A DNA stretch of 41,944 nt, taken from contig JH153152.1 of assembly GCA_000226015.1 (NCBI GenBank), forward strand, positions 21,861 to 63,804, given 5' to 3'. A model generated the notes under the pieces. It had not been told where the DNA came from. It was given only the letters and a program-made list of their open reading frames with translations, and made no database searches. Below are positions 1 to 11,700 of this stretch, piece by piece. Position 1 is the stretch's first letter, and each line of letters starts with the position of its first letter. The stretch is from Mnemiopsis leidyi. Its lineage: Eukaryota; Ctenophora; Tentaculata; Lobata; Bolinopsidae. Both the position numbers and the translations under genes were made by a program.

Positions 1-2465
1 AGAGAGAGAGAGAGTTTCCTAGACCGAACAGACACAAGATCAGCAGTTGGCAGGTGGAGGTAGATTAGGTAGATCAAGTAGAGTTGTCACTACCACATCA
101 CTTACTTAGGAGAAGTTATTACACCGGATTAGAGAAGTCTCATTAGCTCATTACACACGCCCGTACACGGCAGTGCAGGGTTCAGGGAACCTGGTCTACT
201 GTCGTCCGGACATTGTTTTGTAGATTGTAATGACCAGTTGGTAACATGAAGATTTATTAACTATTACTTTCCTGAACCCACCAGTTGGTAACATGAAGAT
301 TTATTTCCTATTATTTTCCTGTAAACTGTCCTATAATTTCATATAGATTGCCCTTTAAAGCCAATAACATGGAAAGAAAAGCTCAGAAATGAGACATAGA
401 CGTATCTGATATCTGATATACTGTCATAGACATTACTTTACGTTTGTACAAAGATTTTTAATACAAGTTAATATTATAAAAGTTCTTAATACGACAAGTT
501 AATATCATAAACGTAGATTTATTTCCTATAATTTTCCCTATAATTTTCTTCGCCTATTTTAATTTACCCATAATTTCCCATAAAGCAAGTCAGATCACTT
601 TACCAAAAGTCAGGTCAACCTCATAGATGAATTACTAAGGATCGAACAGGCGGCAAGATTTACAGAATATGCAATTCGGATCGTAGCAAAATAATCCTTG
701 CACTCGACTACTCTTATAGTTAATTAATCATCCGATGAGGCGTAATAAGACATTTCGTTTGATAGCCACTATTAGGGTTTAAGACAATTTGGTGAATTTT
801 GGACTTCTCGCCATTATCACTGATTTATGAATATTATCATATGTCTTGATAGTGGGGAACGTAGTCGGAGTCTCAGTACACTGAATTGAAATTCTCAATC
901 CAGCATCCTTGATGCAAACACGGTACATTTCCTCACAAATACAGTACATTATTAATACACCACACCTACAGTTTGTGTGCTGTACACTCCATTTCCTGTT
1001 AGTCAGTGTGCAAGCCGAACGCAGCAAAACAATTTCAAAATATTTCGACCTGCTGTGAATGAGGAAACACAATGGGAATTTATAATACGTAAAGTTGTTA
1101 TTCTATTACTAATCTGGACATTTTTAAAGGTACAATTTGGATTGATCTATGTTGAATCGTAATTAGTGACTTTTACATTGCACATATTAACGTCGTGATA
1201 TATAATCTCAAGCGATAAGAAGGTTCGGATTTCGTTATAATAGATAACATGATTGTGCCACGTGTGTTTATCGTACATTTGTCAAATTCAACTGAAATCC
1301 TTTAACTCGCCTACCAACACATTACAAGTCAGATGACAGGTAGACAGCTGTGAAACATCCTTAATAAACAATCTTACATAGTTTACATAGTTTAATAGGT
1401 TTACTCTGCTTACCAGGCAAGGATACAGGAAGTAAGTCTCATGTACTGTAAACTATACACTATACAGCTGCACAACAACCTGGTGGAGTGTAGAAGGACT
1501 ATAATCACTGTGCTTGTATATAGTACTAATCATAATTGTACCGACCTGGGTATACGTGTAGTAGTGACTAGATGGGAGAAGCAATACATACAGGTCAGCT
1601 CAACTCATTCTATTTAACATAGGGTTCTTTGGTCTCGGTTCTCAAATCTCTAGAAACGTGCATAAATCCACACAAAGTCTAATACCATTTAGAAAATCCC
1701 TCATAAATATTCTCCATAATGTTCTCTTTATTAAAATTAAATGATTAGAATCAGGCTATAATGAAAAGGACTTAATATCATACATCAAGAGGGTCGCCAG
1801 GACCTGGGACCTAGATATTTCCTATGAACATTCTATAAATATTTTCTCTCTGCCCCACACGATCTAGCCATTATGGGACAGAGTGTGTCTACAGAGTACA
1901 GTAAGGAATGTACAGTATCATGTATACAGAGAAACACATGTACTCAGTGGTTTGTCCCACATAGAATGGGGGTAACTGCAGAGTGATTTAACATTCCATA
2001 CACCAGTGTCTTACTGCACTGCACACCATGAGCTTGGCAGCCTGTTATTCTAGGATTTATGCTTATCATTAGCATTTGAGTATCGGTTAAGTTAGTATTA
2101 GGTTTTCTAAAATTGTATAATTGAGAGATCGGGCAGCTTGCCAACACATCATTAGCCTCCTTATTCCTTGCAGAACAATATTAAATTGAAGTTTGATTGG
2201 CTAAGTGTTTCGAAAACTAGGCCACACCTTTATATCTAAATTTCGTCAGAAAGTTCATTGTACTAAGTTTCTCAATTGCTAAGCAATCAATCCTTTATGA
2301 GCTGCAAAATGTCCGATTTACTAACTCAATTTTCAATAATGCTGCAGCAGATGGTGGCACGTGGGTTAAATTCCTAACACCAGAAACACATATAAACTAG
2401 CAAAACTTGAACCCAGCCAAATAAGAAATAAGGACAATTATTATTACAGCTTTTGACAAGTTTAC
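1..2465. other. Intron or downstream part of the CSP-like gene, no exon recognised
   Basis: This AT-rich stretch follows the third J-domain exon of the minus-strand gene. I looked on the minus strand for the rest of the J domain and for the cysteine string and found neither, so it is probably one intron longer than 2.4 kb. It begins with a 14-base AG run. A direct duplication of about 40 bp with a 47-bp period (from 234 and 281, core GTTGGTAACATGAAGATTTA) is the only other structure I see. Confidence 0.5.
234..320. repeat. Tandem duplication, about 40 bp, period 47
   Basis: Two copies begin with CCAGTTGGTAACATGAAGAT at 234 and 281, and both continue into a similar TTATT...CTATTA(C/T)TTTCCT tract. 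No function is visible. Confidence 0.75.
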
Positions 2466-2522
2466 CTTTTCTGCAGCTTCTTCATTTCCTGGGTTCTTGT
2501 CCGGATGGTATTTAAGTGCAAG
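2466..2522 (-). CDS. CSP-like gene, exon with the HPD motif
   Basis: A 57-nt exon in phase 0 at both ends encodes LALKYHPDKNPGNEEAAEK, the J-domain loop with His-Pro-Asp and the start of helix III. It is flanked by a TTTCAG acceptor and a GTAAAC donor. Confidence 0.9.
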
Positions 2523-3153
2523 CTGAAATTATACTGAGTTAGGCTTCAATTACACAACACACACGATTTAATTAAAAAATTTAAACTAAGATATCTTAAA
2601 AACCCAAAAAATGAACAGTACTACTAACAGACCTTTCGATAGGCTTTCTTGATTTCATCAGGACTAGATTCTTTGTCAACACCGAGAATCAAATACAAAC
2701 TCTCCCCAGCAGTACTGAAATTGCATCTCTGTTTAATACTTTCTAATGGGTCCCTCATACCAACACTACAACTTATAGCATTGAATAGAGCTGGAGCGGG
2801 AGCCAATAACAGATATCATGCCATTTGTAGCTCTATATTCAGGATGAATTATTTTTTAATTAAACAGTTACATGGTATCTAATGCACAATAATTTACCCT
2901 GGTTTATATCAAATGTGATCATATGATTGCACTTGAATTTGCCAGATACAAAATTTGAAAGATCCGACTTACCAGTAACCTTTGTCTGAACTGCAGTAAG
3001 TGCAATAACTGCAAATGTTGTGTACTACTCATGCGCATAACTATAAACTATTATCAAACAGGAAGAAGTTCAGTACCTGTGAGAACGCTGGGAACGAGGA
3101 CGTTTGGGATCCCCAGGCCCTCCTTGTGGAGGAATTGTACCGTATTCGCCCAT
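2466..3153 (-). CDS. Cysteine string protein / DNAJC5-like co-chaperone, N-terminal part (3 exons)
   Basis: Exons 3077-3153, 2633-2714 and 2466-2522 join in phase (25 codons plus 2 nt; 1 nt plus 27 codons; 19 codons). They give an N-terminus rich in Gly, Pro and Arg, then STAGESLYLILGVDKESS, helix II (PDEIKKAYRK) and LALKYHPDKNPGNEEAAEK with the HPD tripeptide that stimulates Hsp70 ATPase. The stretch QRSHSTAGESLY closely resembles the start of animal cysteine string proteins, where a phosphorylated serine precedes the J domain. Those proteins are palmitoylated synaptic and secretory vesicle co-chaperones of Hsc70. The palmitoylated Cys string and C-terminus are outside the window, so another DNAJC5-like class B/C J protein is not excluded. 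The start at 3153 is the first ATG of its exon; the frame is open upstream to a likely acceptor at 3188, so a longer N-terminus is possible. Confidence 0.85.
2633..2714 (-). CDS. CSP-like gene, exon with J-domain helices I-II
   Basis: The acceptor TGCAATTTCAG and donor GTCTGT frame 82 nt encoding TAGESLYLILGVDKESSP and PDEIKKAYRK. An unspliced reading would start at an ATG at 2758 and put MRDPLESIKQ in front. The perfect acceptor and the CSP-like result favour the spliced model. Confidence 0.85.
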
Positions 3154-3187
3154 CAAACCATAACGTCTAACACAACATCCTAATTCA
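3077..3187 (-). CDS. CSP-like gene, first coding exon (coding 3077-3153, 5' UTR 3154-3187)
   Basis: Coding begins with MGEYGTIPPQGGPGDPK and ends CAC AG before a GTACTG donor, leaving 2 nt that are completed by the next exon to form serine. A TTATCCTCAG acceptor just upstream (AG at 3188-3189 on the minus strand) implies at least one more 5' exon. The low-complexity Gly/Pro/Arg content is longer than the roughly 10-residue leader of vertebrate CSP. Confidence 0.75.
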
Positions 3188-4690
3188 CTGAGGATAACAA
3201 ATTAATTCCAACTGCACTTTGTCATATTATTTGACTTACAATCCCTGTTAAAAATTATAAATCCTATGTAATTTTATGGGCTATCACAGGATGTCTATTC
3301 TATACTGCCCAAATCAGAAAAGGCACAAAATTTCAGAAAACACAAAACTTTTATTTACAGAATTTAGTATCAGTCATTCATTAATATCTCAATCTCTGTG
3401 CTAGATAAGGTATGGAACAGGGGTTGACCCAGCATGGAGTGCGCACAGCTTCAAGACTGGTGGCTTCCACACCAGTCCATGTGGTTTTCCCATTTTGGGG
3501 TAGGCATACACGTAGGCGGCACAGCATTATACGGCACAATTATATTTGCTCTCATTAGTATTAACTTCAACTACACAAATATTGTAACATTTTAAAATGT
3601 CAGCTATATTGCTTAAGAGAAATTAGATGAGAAAATGAGAAGTAATCATGATATAGGTTGCCTAGCCTTAATTAAAATGAGGTGAGTTTCAAACTGCAAC
3701 ACCGCATATAAACAAACCATTTACTGGCTCACTAAGGGACATTTGCAGAGGCAGACACTGGAAGGCGTCTATCTCAGCGTGCCCAAGACCAAACGTAACA
3801 AAATTAGGCAGATTGAAGAGCTAACTTACGCAAATGGCTAAACCGCAGTGCACTTGGTAGAGTGCACTTGGTATTCTCTTTTAAACTATTTCAACACTAC
3901 AAATTAAATACATTTATTGAGGCTGAAGATTATGTCGTAAATTGAATGTAAAATTAATTTGACGTACCTCTACTACATTCGAGATATCAGGGAAACGAAA
4001 TAAACACCAAACCATGAAAATAAATTGATGATTACATTAACTGAGATAGGTAAGGCTTCTAAGATTGGAAGATCTATAACGGTAAAATTCCTATAAACAT
4101 GTCCTAGCAACTGGTAATAGTCCTATGTACAGCATTTTATTATTTTTATCAAACCCTTCCATGTAGTAAGTGATTATTTGCGAGATTATTTTTTTATTGT
4201 GTAATTATGCTAGATGTATACTTGCACTGTATCATGTAATATGCTACAGCATACCAAATACTGGTGCTAGTTAGAGCTTGTGGTCACAAACTGATTTAAT
4301 ACAGTCTAAAAACGAATTCATTACTGCTCCTTTTTCCTTAGGCTTAAAGTTGGTCATTTAATTATTAAATGATTCTAGCCAAGAAGAATACTTTCATGTT
4401 AATTGGGGTTTGTGATGAAGTGGTAAGGTTCTGTTTTCATATTTGATTAAGTGAAACTCTGGTTAGGGTTTAAAACAACTAGTCCATGGCATGATGAGTG
4501 TACTAAGGGTTATTAAAAAGAGACTGTGTCTACATGAAATAAAAAAACAAGAGGATAACATCTAAAGGTTTACTGAGGATTTCAATTCAAGTATCCTCTT
4601 CTTGTTGTCGTAGATGAGTGAGCTGGAATCAGTCAATGAGGGTAAAATAAGGGTCTGCTATTCAAAAACCAAAGTCTTCCTTATGGCCCT
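3188..4690. other. Non-coding stretch upstream of the CSP-like gene
   Basis: No convincing exon, RNA gene or long repeat is visible. It should contain the promoter and 5' UTR exon(s) of the minus-strand CSP-like gene, but I cannot place the transcription start. A short inverted repeat (AACAAGAGGATA near 4547 against TATCCTCTTCTTGTT near 4590) could form a hairpin. Confidence 0.4.
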
Positions 4691-4694
4691 ATCA

Positions 4695-4830
4695 ATACTA
4701 AGAAGCTCTTCAAAGCCAACATAGACCAGTGGCTTTCTTGGAAGAATTTGGAAACCTTAAAGATTTTTTCAGGAATACTACAGGGCTCAGGTTTGGGACC
4801 TTTACTATTTGTATTTGTTACACCTGTATG
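4695..4830 (+). pseudogene. Relic of a non-LTR retrotransposon reverse transcriptase
   Basis: Positions 4772-4810 translate to GILQGSGLGPLLF, which matches the conserved non-LTR reverse-transcriptase block with consensus G(V/I)PQGS(V/I)LGPLLF. The preceding in-frame residues (LSWKNLETLKIFS) fit the more variable stretch that normally precedes it. No open frame extends on either side and the YxDD catalytic box is absent, so this is a short decayed fragment. The clade cannot be told from so little. It abuts the left arm of the foldback element. Confidence 0.55.
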
Positions 4831-5516
4831 CAGGCTTTTACAGTTTTACTGAAGGGGCTTCTGGAAGATTCTAGATCTTTTAACTGAAGCCCTCCTAGTC
4901 CTCATATAACCCTCAATCACGGTTTCCCGGTCATTCGGATTAGTCAACCGAAGAAGATTGCAAAGGCAAATGCCCTAAAAGCACTCCTCTAGGACTGGCG
5001 GGTATGGGAATCGAACTATTAATTCAAATAATAAATTATCTACTTACCACCTCTATTACTATTTGGTCAGTCACAACGGTTAAAGCCAGATGATGTGGGA
5101 ATGTTTATGGTGCTTGTGTGAATGGAACAACTATGGTCTTAATGTCACTAAGTCTCTGATCTATTTGATTTAAACTGTTCTATCTGTCTGTATAGAGCAA
5201 ACTGTGGCTCCTAAATATGAAAAAAGTGTATCATGGGACTTGCACCACAGCCACTTTTCATCCAGTGCAGTGACTTGAACATACTAGAACTGATATAGAT
5301 TACACTATCCTTGTGGCCAGCCGTTGATTCCAAGACCAATCATTGATTCCTAGAGTGACTAGAGGATCTATCTGTCCCCCGAGAGTGTGCCGAGGTGATC
5401 TGGGAATAACCGGGAAACCGTGAATGAGGGTTTTATGAGGTGGGTCTCCGTAAGAAGATATAGAATCTTCCAGGAGTAGCTTTAGTAAAACTGTAAAAGG
5501 CTGGTTACAGGTGTAA
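4818..5516. mobile_element. Foldback / MITE-like element with ~120-bp inverted arms
   Basis: The left arm, about 4818-4938, starts TTACACCTGTA. It is an imperfect inverted copy of the right arm, about 5402-5516, which ends TACAGGTGTAA. Matching blocks include CTTTTACAGTTTTACT, GGAAGATTCTA, the ACCCTCA block and CACGGTTTCCCGGT. About 460 bp of unrelated sequence separates the arms and has no long ORF. This is the architecture of a non-autonomous DNA transposon or foldback element. I could not find a clear target-site duplication. Confidence 0.65.
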
Positions 5517-6008
5517 AAAATGCAAAAAAATGGATATGGAGGGCTTTATCAGGATACAAGGATTTATCTTTACCACAGCTGATACACAAAACAGGGTGTT
5601 TGTGTTTCTGTGCTGGTAACATTCGCTGTACAACAGTCAGCAACAAATTCGTTAATATCCATGGAGTCCTTATCGGCATAAGATTAGGTTCTAACTTCTA
5701 GTGATTGCTATTTGACGACGAACTCTACTATTATCAATACTTAACGATATTCAGTTTTTTACTGGGGACAGCACGTTAATCGTTTCCCTCCTATCGATCC
5801 CTCTTTGTTGTAAAGTAACAAAGACTGAGGTCTCCAGGCAAGCAGTTTTACATAATACACCTTCAGTTTTATTGAGTGGATTTGAGTTAAAGGAGTTGAA
5901 GATTTTTGTTTAATTTTGGTGATTAGTGTCAAAATTATTTGCTAAGTCCCGAGCTTTAGCTTACTTGCTTGTGTGCCTCAGTCCTTTATATTGTCTATTA
6001 AAAAATTG
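5517..6008. other. Non-coding spacer between two mobile elements
   Basis: No gene or repeat was recognised. A 65-codon minus-strand open frame overlaps the foldback arm and has no recognisable protein features. Confidence 0.4.
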
Positions 6009-6924
6009 TATCCGTCTACTGTTATAACGAGCTGCAAGAGTCGGATATCAGATCACCGCGATACATTGTCTTTGACAATGATCAGTGGGAAACGTAGAAA
6101 AATCACGCAGCGGTAATAAACGAGCTGGCCTGCTGGCAACCTTTTAACATAACCAGGTGCAGGCTAGTTGCTAGGACAACAGGGCCCTTCGCCTAGTAAC
6201 GAGGTGCCTACACCGCGCGCGGCGGCCAGGCCAGAAATATAATGTGCACGATGGCCGCAATCAGTTGTTTCATCGCCTTTGTCTTTTATTATGATCCACG
6301 CGGCCACAAAAAAGTTCGAAAAATTTTTGAAGCATGGCATCTCCCGTTGAGATATAATATCAATTATAATGAAAATATTGAGAAGATTTGTCAGGCGCGA
6401 AGCGGCACGCTTGCGCATTGCGGCAGCCCCCGCGCGCGAATTGCGCGCGGCACGGCAGTTGAAGGTTGATAACCTACTGTCAAGGCCATCACGCGCTCTT
6501 TTGACGAAATCATATCCGTCTACCGTTTTGCGAGAGTCCGGTATTACCATGTTTAGCACTCTTTACCGGGCGTTGCGCTGCTCTCTCTACGTTTCCCTCC
6601 GCAAAGCAACAATTAGCCTGAGGTTCCCAAGCAATGCGCATTCTGCAGCGCTGCCCCTTAATTCAATTTGAAAATTTAAACTGGGCCGGAACGCAAGGAA
6701 AGCTAAAAAATTATCGCATGTTCTATCATCTATGCTATATAAAGTACTTTACATTTGTTTGTACATTGATAACCTACTGTCGTGGCCATCACGCGCTCTC
6801 ACGCATTTCTGGCCTGGCGAATCTCGAAAAAATTTTAGACGCGCATCGCCCGTTAAATTGGTATGCGTTTGTTTTCTAATGCGGTGATTCCCTACTCATG
6901 CAGCTAAAGAACGGTAGACGGATA
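6009..6924. mobile_element. Composite non-autonomous DNA transposon with TA-flanked terminal inverted repeats
   Basis: The left end TA|TCCGTCTAC at 6009 is matched by GTAGACGGA|TA ending at 6924. The arms stay similar for about 28-30 bp (…GAGCTGCAAGAG against …TTAGCTGCATGAG). A third copy of the terminal motif, in left-end orientation, sits at 6513. A block beginning TTGATAACCTACTGTC and including GGCCATCACGCGCTCT occurs at 6466 and again exactly 300 bp later at 6766. An inverted pair (6226-6258 against 6784-6818, sharing TTTCTGGCCTGGC) adds internal symmetry. The interior is unusually CpG-rich for this window. Overlapping open frames of 75-131 codons resemble no protein. TA flanks would suit a Tc1/mariner-like target site, but the superfamily is inference. 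Confidence 0.65.
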
Positions 6925-8519
6925 TCATCTTGTCAAGATATCCTGTAACACATAGTCCATAGAATATCCTTGCATTATAATAGTTAATTATTTTTATGTT
7001 ACAAAATTGTGAATTGGATTGAATTTGAATTCAAGTAGCCACTTCTTTTCCTAATATTCCAAAAGTTTTAAATCATTGTCAACCTTTGTTTTATCAAACA
7101 GATTTTCAATAAGATTTTTTGGACACGTTTTTGGTTTTCTATTATTTCGATTTTGCTTATTTGGCATCTTTAGTCACACCTCCTTGATCGAGTTTGACAA
7201 AGAACTATTCTATTGAGATTTGGATGAGTAAGACCAAACCTGTGGTACTTACGTTGTGCTGCAGGGTCCTTCTTGTAAATTATAAAGGATACCTTTCTAA
7301 TCCGGGTTCCGAGGATTAATGCACCACCGAATATCAAGGCTACTGTCGGTAGAATATTGTCTTAAATCACATGGCTGTCTAAAATAAATGGGGCTAAGTT
7401 AATAAACCAAGCAAGCGATTTTTGTTGTTGCACTGTTAATCCTGTAAAATTGTCCCAAATTTTTATGATTACTTAGAGCCTTCTTATAATGGTGCCTTCC
7501 AGCCTAGCCGGTTCTACCAGGGCATAGTTATGCCGCTGTTCAAACAACCTGCCGTGCCTGAACAAATCTTGCAACACATTTTGTGCTTTGTAGTCTTTGC
7601 AAACGAACCTATGTAATCTAGTTTAATGCAAGATGACCAGAACACCCTGCTCTTGAAGTGTGATGCAGCAAATCTAAATTCATCAGAATTTCAGATAGTT
7701 ATCAAATATCAGTGTAAACATTTACTAGTGTATTATTTATCAATTAACAATTTTATCTCAACTCTTCGCAATTGATAGGGTGCCCGCAGACACCCTGTCA
7801 CCCCCACCAGCCACCTCTGTGATGATACAACAAACAATGAAATATGGCATAGCTTTGGTCTTCTAATAAAATGAACATCGAACATGATCGTTTTTGTTGG
7901 TTTCATGATCTGAGATAGCCTGTATAGTGTAAGTTTTGCTTTGATGGGGTCCAAGCTTTGTGAATAATCCTTTTTATTTCAGTTTACCTGCCATGTAGCC
8001 AACAACTTTTGAAAAGTTTTACCTTCATTGATGCAAAACGCTCAAATAATGGGCATCAGGCAGCTTTGTTTAAATTTTGAACTAGTTGCCTGTGTGTTGA
8101 TCAAATGATCTATAGTGATGTCAGCTGCCACATTATCATATGTCCCTTAGTCTTGACTTACACATCTTTCATCAAGATCAAAGCAACATCAAAGGATTTT
8201 TGAGATACAAGTTAATGTCTCTTGTACCTGTGTTGGCCACAGTATAATATACCATCCTGCAATTAAAATTGACATGGTCACTCTTTCTGCCCGCACATGC
8301 ATTTGACATAATCTCTGCTACTCTCTAAGTGCTAAGTAGCAGTCTACTTTGAACATAGCACAAGAGATGAAGTTTACCTTATCGTAATTTGACTGTTTTA
8401 AGTAATATTGGAGTGATCATAAATTATAACGAATTAATTTGTTTTAAAAACTTGTTGAAACTTGTAAACAAGTAAATGTTTTTTGATAAAACATAATAAT
8501 CCATTTTCATTTTCAACAG
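6925..8519. other. Non-coding stretch upstream of the RIPOR-like gene
   Basis: No coding sequence is recognised. A TTTTCAACAG acceptor ends at 8519, just before the first coding exon of the RIPOR-like gene, so the true first exon and promoter of that gene should lie in or before this stretch. I cannot place them. Confidence 0.4.
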
Positions 8520-8710
8520 TGGTATTGAATATACCTTATGTAGATACTTTCTCATTGGGAACTGATGAACTAGCTCAAGATGTCTGTGAAGCAAGTTCAC
8601 ATTGAGAGATCCTACTACCAGTCTACCACTGCCCTTGATTTCAAACCTACCAAGAAAAGTGCTAAAGATATTTATATTGAGCTGCTTGACAGGGCTCTAC
8701 AAGCTTTACA
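8520..8710 (+). CDS. RIPOR-like, first coding exon (5' UTR 8520-8579)
   Basis: Coding runs 8580-8710, 43 codons plus 2 nt, starting MSVKQVHIERSYYQS and ending in a helix (DIYIELLDRALQAL) before GTAAGTG. The acceptor TTTTCAACAG at 8519 shows a further upstream non-coding exon. The protein lacks the roughly 100-residue leader found in vertebrate RIPOR1. Confidence 0.8.
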
Positions 8711-11700
8711 GTAAGTGTTGCTTAAGTGACTCTCTTTGAAAGAAATATATTTCACTAATGTAAGTACTAAGTACTTGTGGATCATTCAATTGACCTACCT
8801 TGCCTAATTTATTACAACAACTCGGTTGATTGTCATGCAATATGCTTTCTCAATTAAACCAGCTTCTTTAGAGAGGGTAAGCAGAATGACTCTGAGACTG
8901 ACACGGAAAAAGAGCGTCATCTTCAGTGAGTATAAGATAATGAACTCAGATAAAGTTGCAATATCTTTCAACATAGTTTTTGTTGCATGTATTTCTTTTT
9001 TGTTAGTATCTTAGTCAGTATGGGAGAAACGACAGAGATTTTTTGCTATATGAAAACTCCTACTACGTTCAAACTTTTCAAACAGCATAGTTGATTTTTC
9101 TCATTCGGCTTGGCCTTATCCCATGATCACTGGATTTAAAATCCTGTGCAGTTACCATCATCTTCAAATAAATAGTCAACTGGACTGCACTATTTCTCAC
9201 TGTACGATGTCGAATGTCGATGCACACACAAGTTTGTTGTGGATATTACATGTAACACATGCATTACCTAGCAAGCACCTCATGACATTAGACTGGAGCT
9301 AAACAGTAATTCAGTCTCTTGCAGTACATGCTGAATGTTGTACATAATATTACTCAGACTAGCAAGCATTGTCAGTTATGAAGTATTCATACTTGTGATA
9401 ACAGTGCAACTGCGATATTTACTTCGCTAATCCTTGCTCCAGGCTGCCCCTTGTACTTTAGAATGATGCTCAATGGGGCGACCATGTTGAGAATTGTGTG
9501 ATCTAAATTACTGGTATAATAAAGTAAAGTTATCACCCATTGAAATAGAATATAATACCATTAGCACCCTATATTCGGATGTGACTTCAGAAAAAGTTAA
9601 GATAATCCAAACTGTTGTCATTGCAACGTCGCTAAAGTGATAATGACGGATATCAAAAATACATAACTCAATTTATGATTTGATTCAGCCGCAGTAAAAT
9701 GTAAAAATGGGCAAACTATTTTCAGGCTTTTCATTAACTGTCGATCTCTATAGTTTGTGATCTACTATTCCATCTCTTTCAGTAATGTGGATCTTGCCCT
9801 GGAGAAGGTGGTACAACTGCACTACCACTACCACCTAAACACCAAGCTCATGGCTGGTAAGTACTTACTTCTTTGTAAAATATTAGTTGTCATGTTCTTA
9901 CTGATGTTTCTGTAGCTGGCTGCTTTGTTAGCTACCCATTTTAATTTTCCTGTGTTGCCGTGAAACACCTTAAAGTAAATGATAAAAAAAAGTTAACGCC
10001 CTTACACGATCCTGTGACGTGAGCATTGACGTAGTTTACTTAGCAAACCCTTTATTCCTCTCCTTATAAGTCTTTGAGTACCGTCAGTCGCGGCTGATTG
10101 GTTCATTAGATTAAAGTATCAATATCAGTTTAGTACTTAGATCGTTAGTCAAAGTAGCTGCAAATCTGATTTTTTAAGAAAAATTACTATCCTTATAACT
10201 CTTATAAGAATCGTAATATTTTTTGCAACTGTATGTTTACAATGTAATGTTTGGTGGATGATCACTTTTAGATATGGGTGTAAATATTGAATAATTTAAA
10301 ATCTACTATTTTAGAAAGTTAAAAAAAACTCCTGCTGATCTGCTATATTTTAAAATCTGATGAGCTGTAAAAGGAATATTCACTGCCGCTGAATCTTTAA
10401 ACTTTGTAATATTAAACCTCAATTTCTGCTCCTGTCGGATAACACAAAATGCCATGTGATACTACGAGATCAGACAGACGGTAGACCCCAGACATCCGGC
10501 CAAATTGAAGAGATGAGTAGGAAGAAGCGAAATCAAACCGAACTTCCCATAAAGTCAACACCATGACCAGACGTTTCCTGTGTTTGATTTTTATCACATA
10601 GGGTAGTTTAGTGCCAGTCTGTGTTTACACTTTTGAGATGAGTCATGAGATAAAGTTGTCCCAGGAAATTGTACTGTCAATGTACGATGTGAAAGTTACT
10701 GTGAGTTAGTAACTGTGTAAAATTTAGGTTAGGGAATCTTACTTAAACTATTAGAAATTTAAAATTTGGAAACTGTTGGTATCTCTCACAACTTGAAAAG
10801 GGTTCTCAAATCGGTGACTCTCTACTGCTACCATGATATTTGTCTCACCGCCCCGGTAAATTCTCGTAAACAAGTTCCATGCAACATGGGAACGTTTATC
10901 CCCTTATCTTAATAAGATTTGCCGAAATTGAATTACTACTACCTCCCCGCAGCGTTCCAAAAGCTGAAATCGTATGCGTCTATATTGAATTTTGTTCCAC
11001 ATTCCAACCAATCAAATCAATTTCAAGAAAAGCTTTCAAACTTAAACTTTATGTGATCATTACTCCTATTAAATGATCTCATAATTTCTTGAACAGAAAT
11101 GCACCGTTCTTGCCTATACTTATCTTCCGGCATTACCCCACTAAGTGCTGAGCCAGCTGTAAAACTTCAAGTTGTGAAAACGTGCACAACGTCCCACTCA
11201 CCAAGCAGAGTTACACTCCTTTGTCCTTTACACTGCTTGTTGCTCCACCCCTGCTCCACAGGGTAAATTCCACGCATATTTCTACTTTTATTGTGCACGG
11301 AGCGAATGTTGGGTGGACGGAGTCCGAGAAATGTACGTGAAACGGAACGTTATCGTCTCGCGTGTGTGGTTTCTAATCTCGATTTGTACATGATTCATGT
11401 AATATGTGTCGTGTACAGATTCAGATTGGACATTTCATTTGTATAGTGGTTTGCAAGATAAGTTGAGAAGTGACCATGCATCATGTTAACTGAACTTAGA
11501 ACAGTGCTAACTACTTCATTACGATGAAATGTACTAAAACAGATCTCCACACATTGTTTATATAATTAGAGTTTACCCTGTCTATAGATGCAATAATCCC
11601 GGGTATACCGATCTTGTTTAACTGTAACAAAGTACAAACACTATATTTCATTGTTATTCAACCCTCATCCGCCAAGAAAGTTATACCATTCGTGAAGACA

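Noticed and set aside
4980..5065. TTCGATTCCC on the minus strand, resembling a tRNA T-loop
   Set aside because: No pairing T stem, anticodon arm or acceptor stem can be drawn around it.
6164..6671. Overlapping frames of 75-131 codons on both strands
   Set aside because: They lie inside the CpG-rich mobile element, which lacks stops because of its composition; no protein signature is seen.
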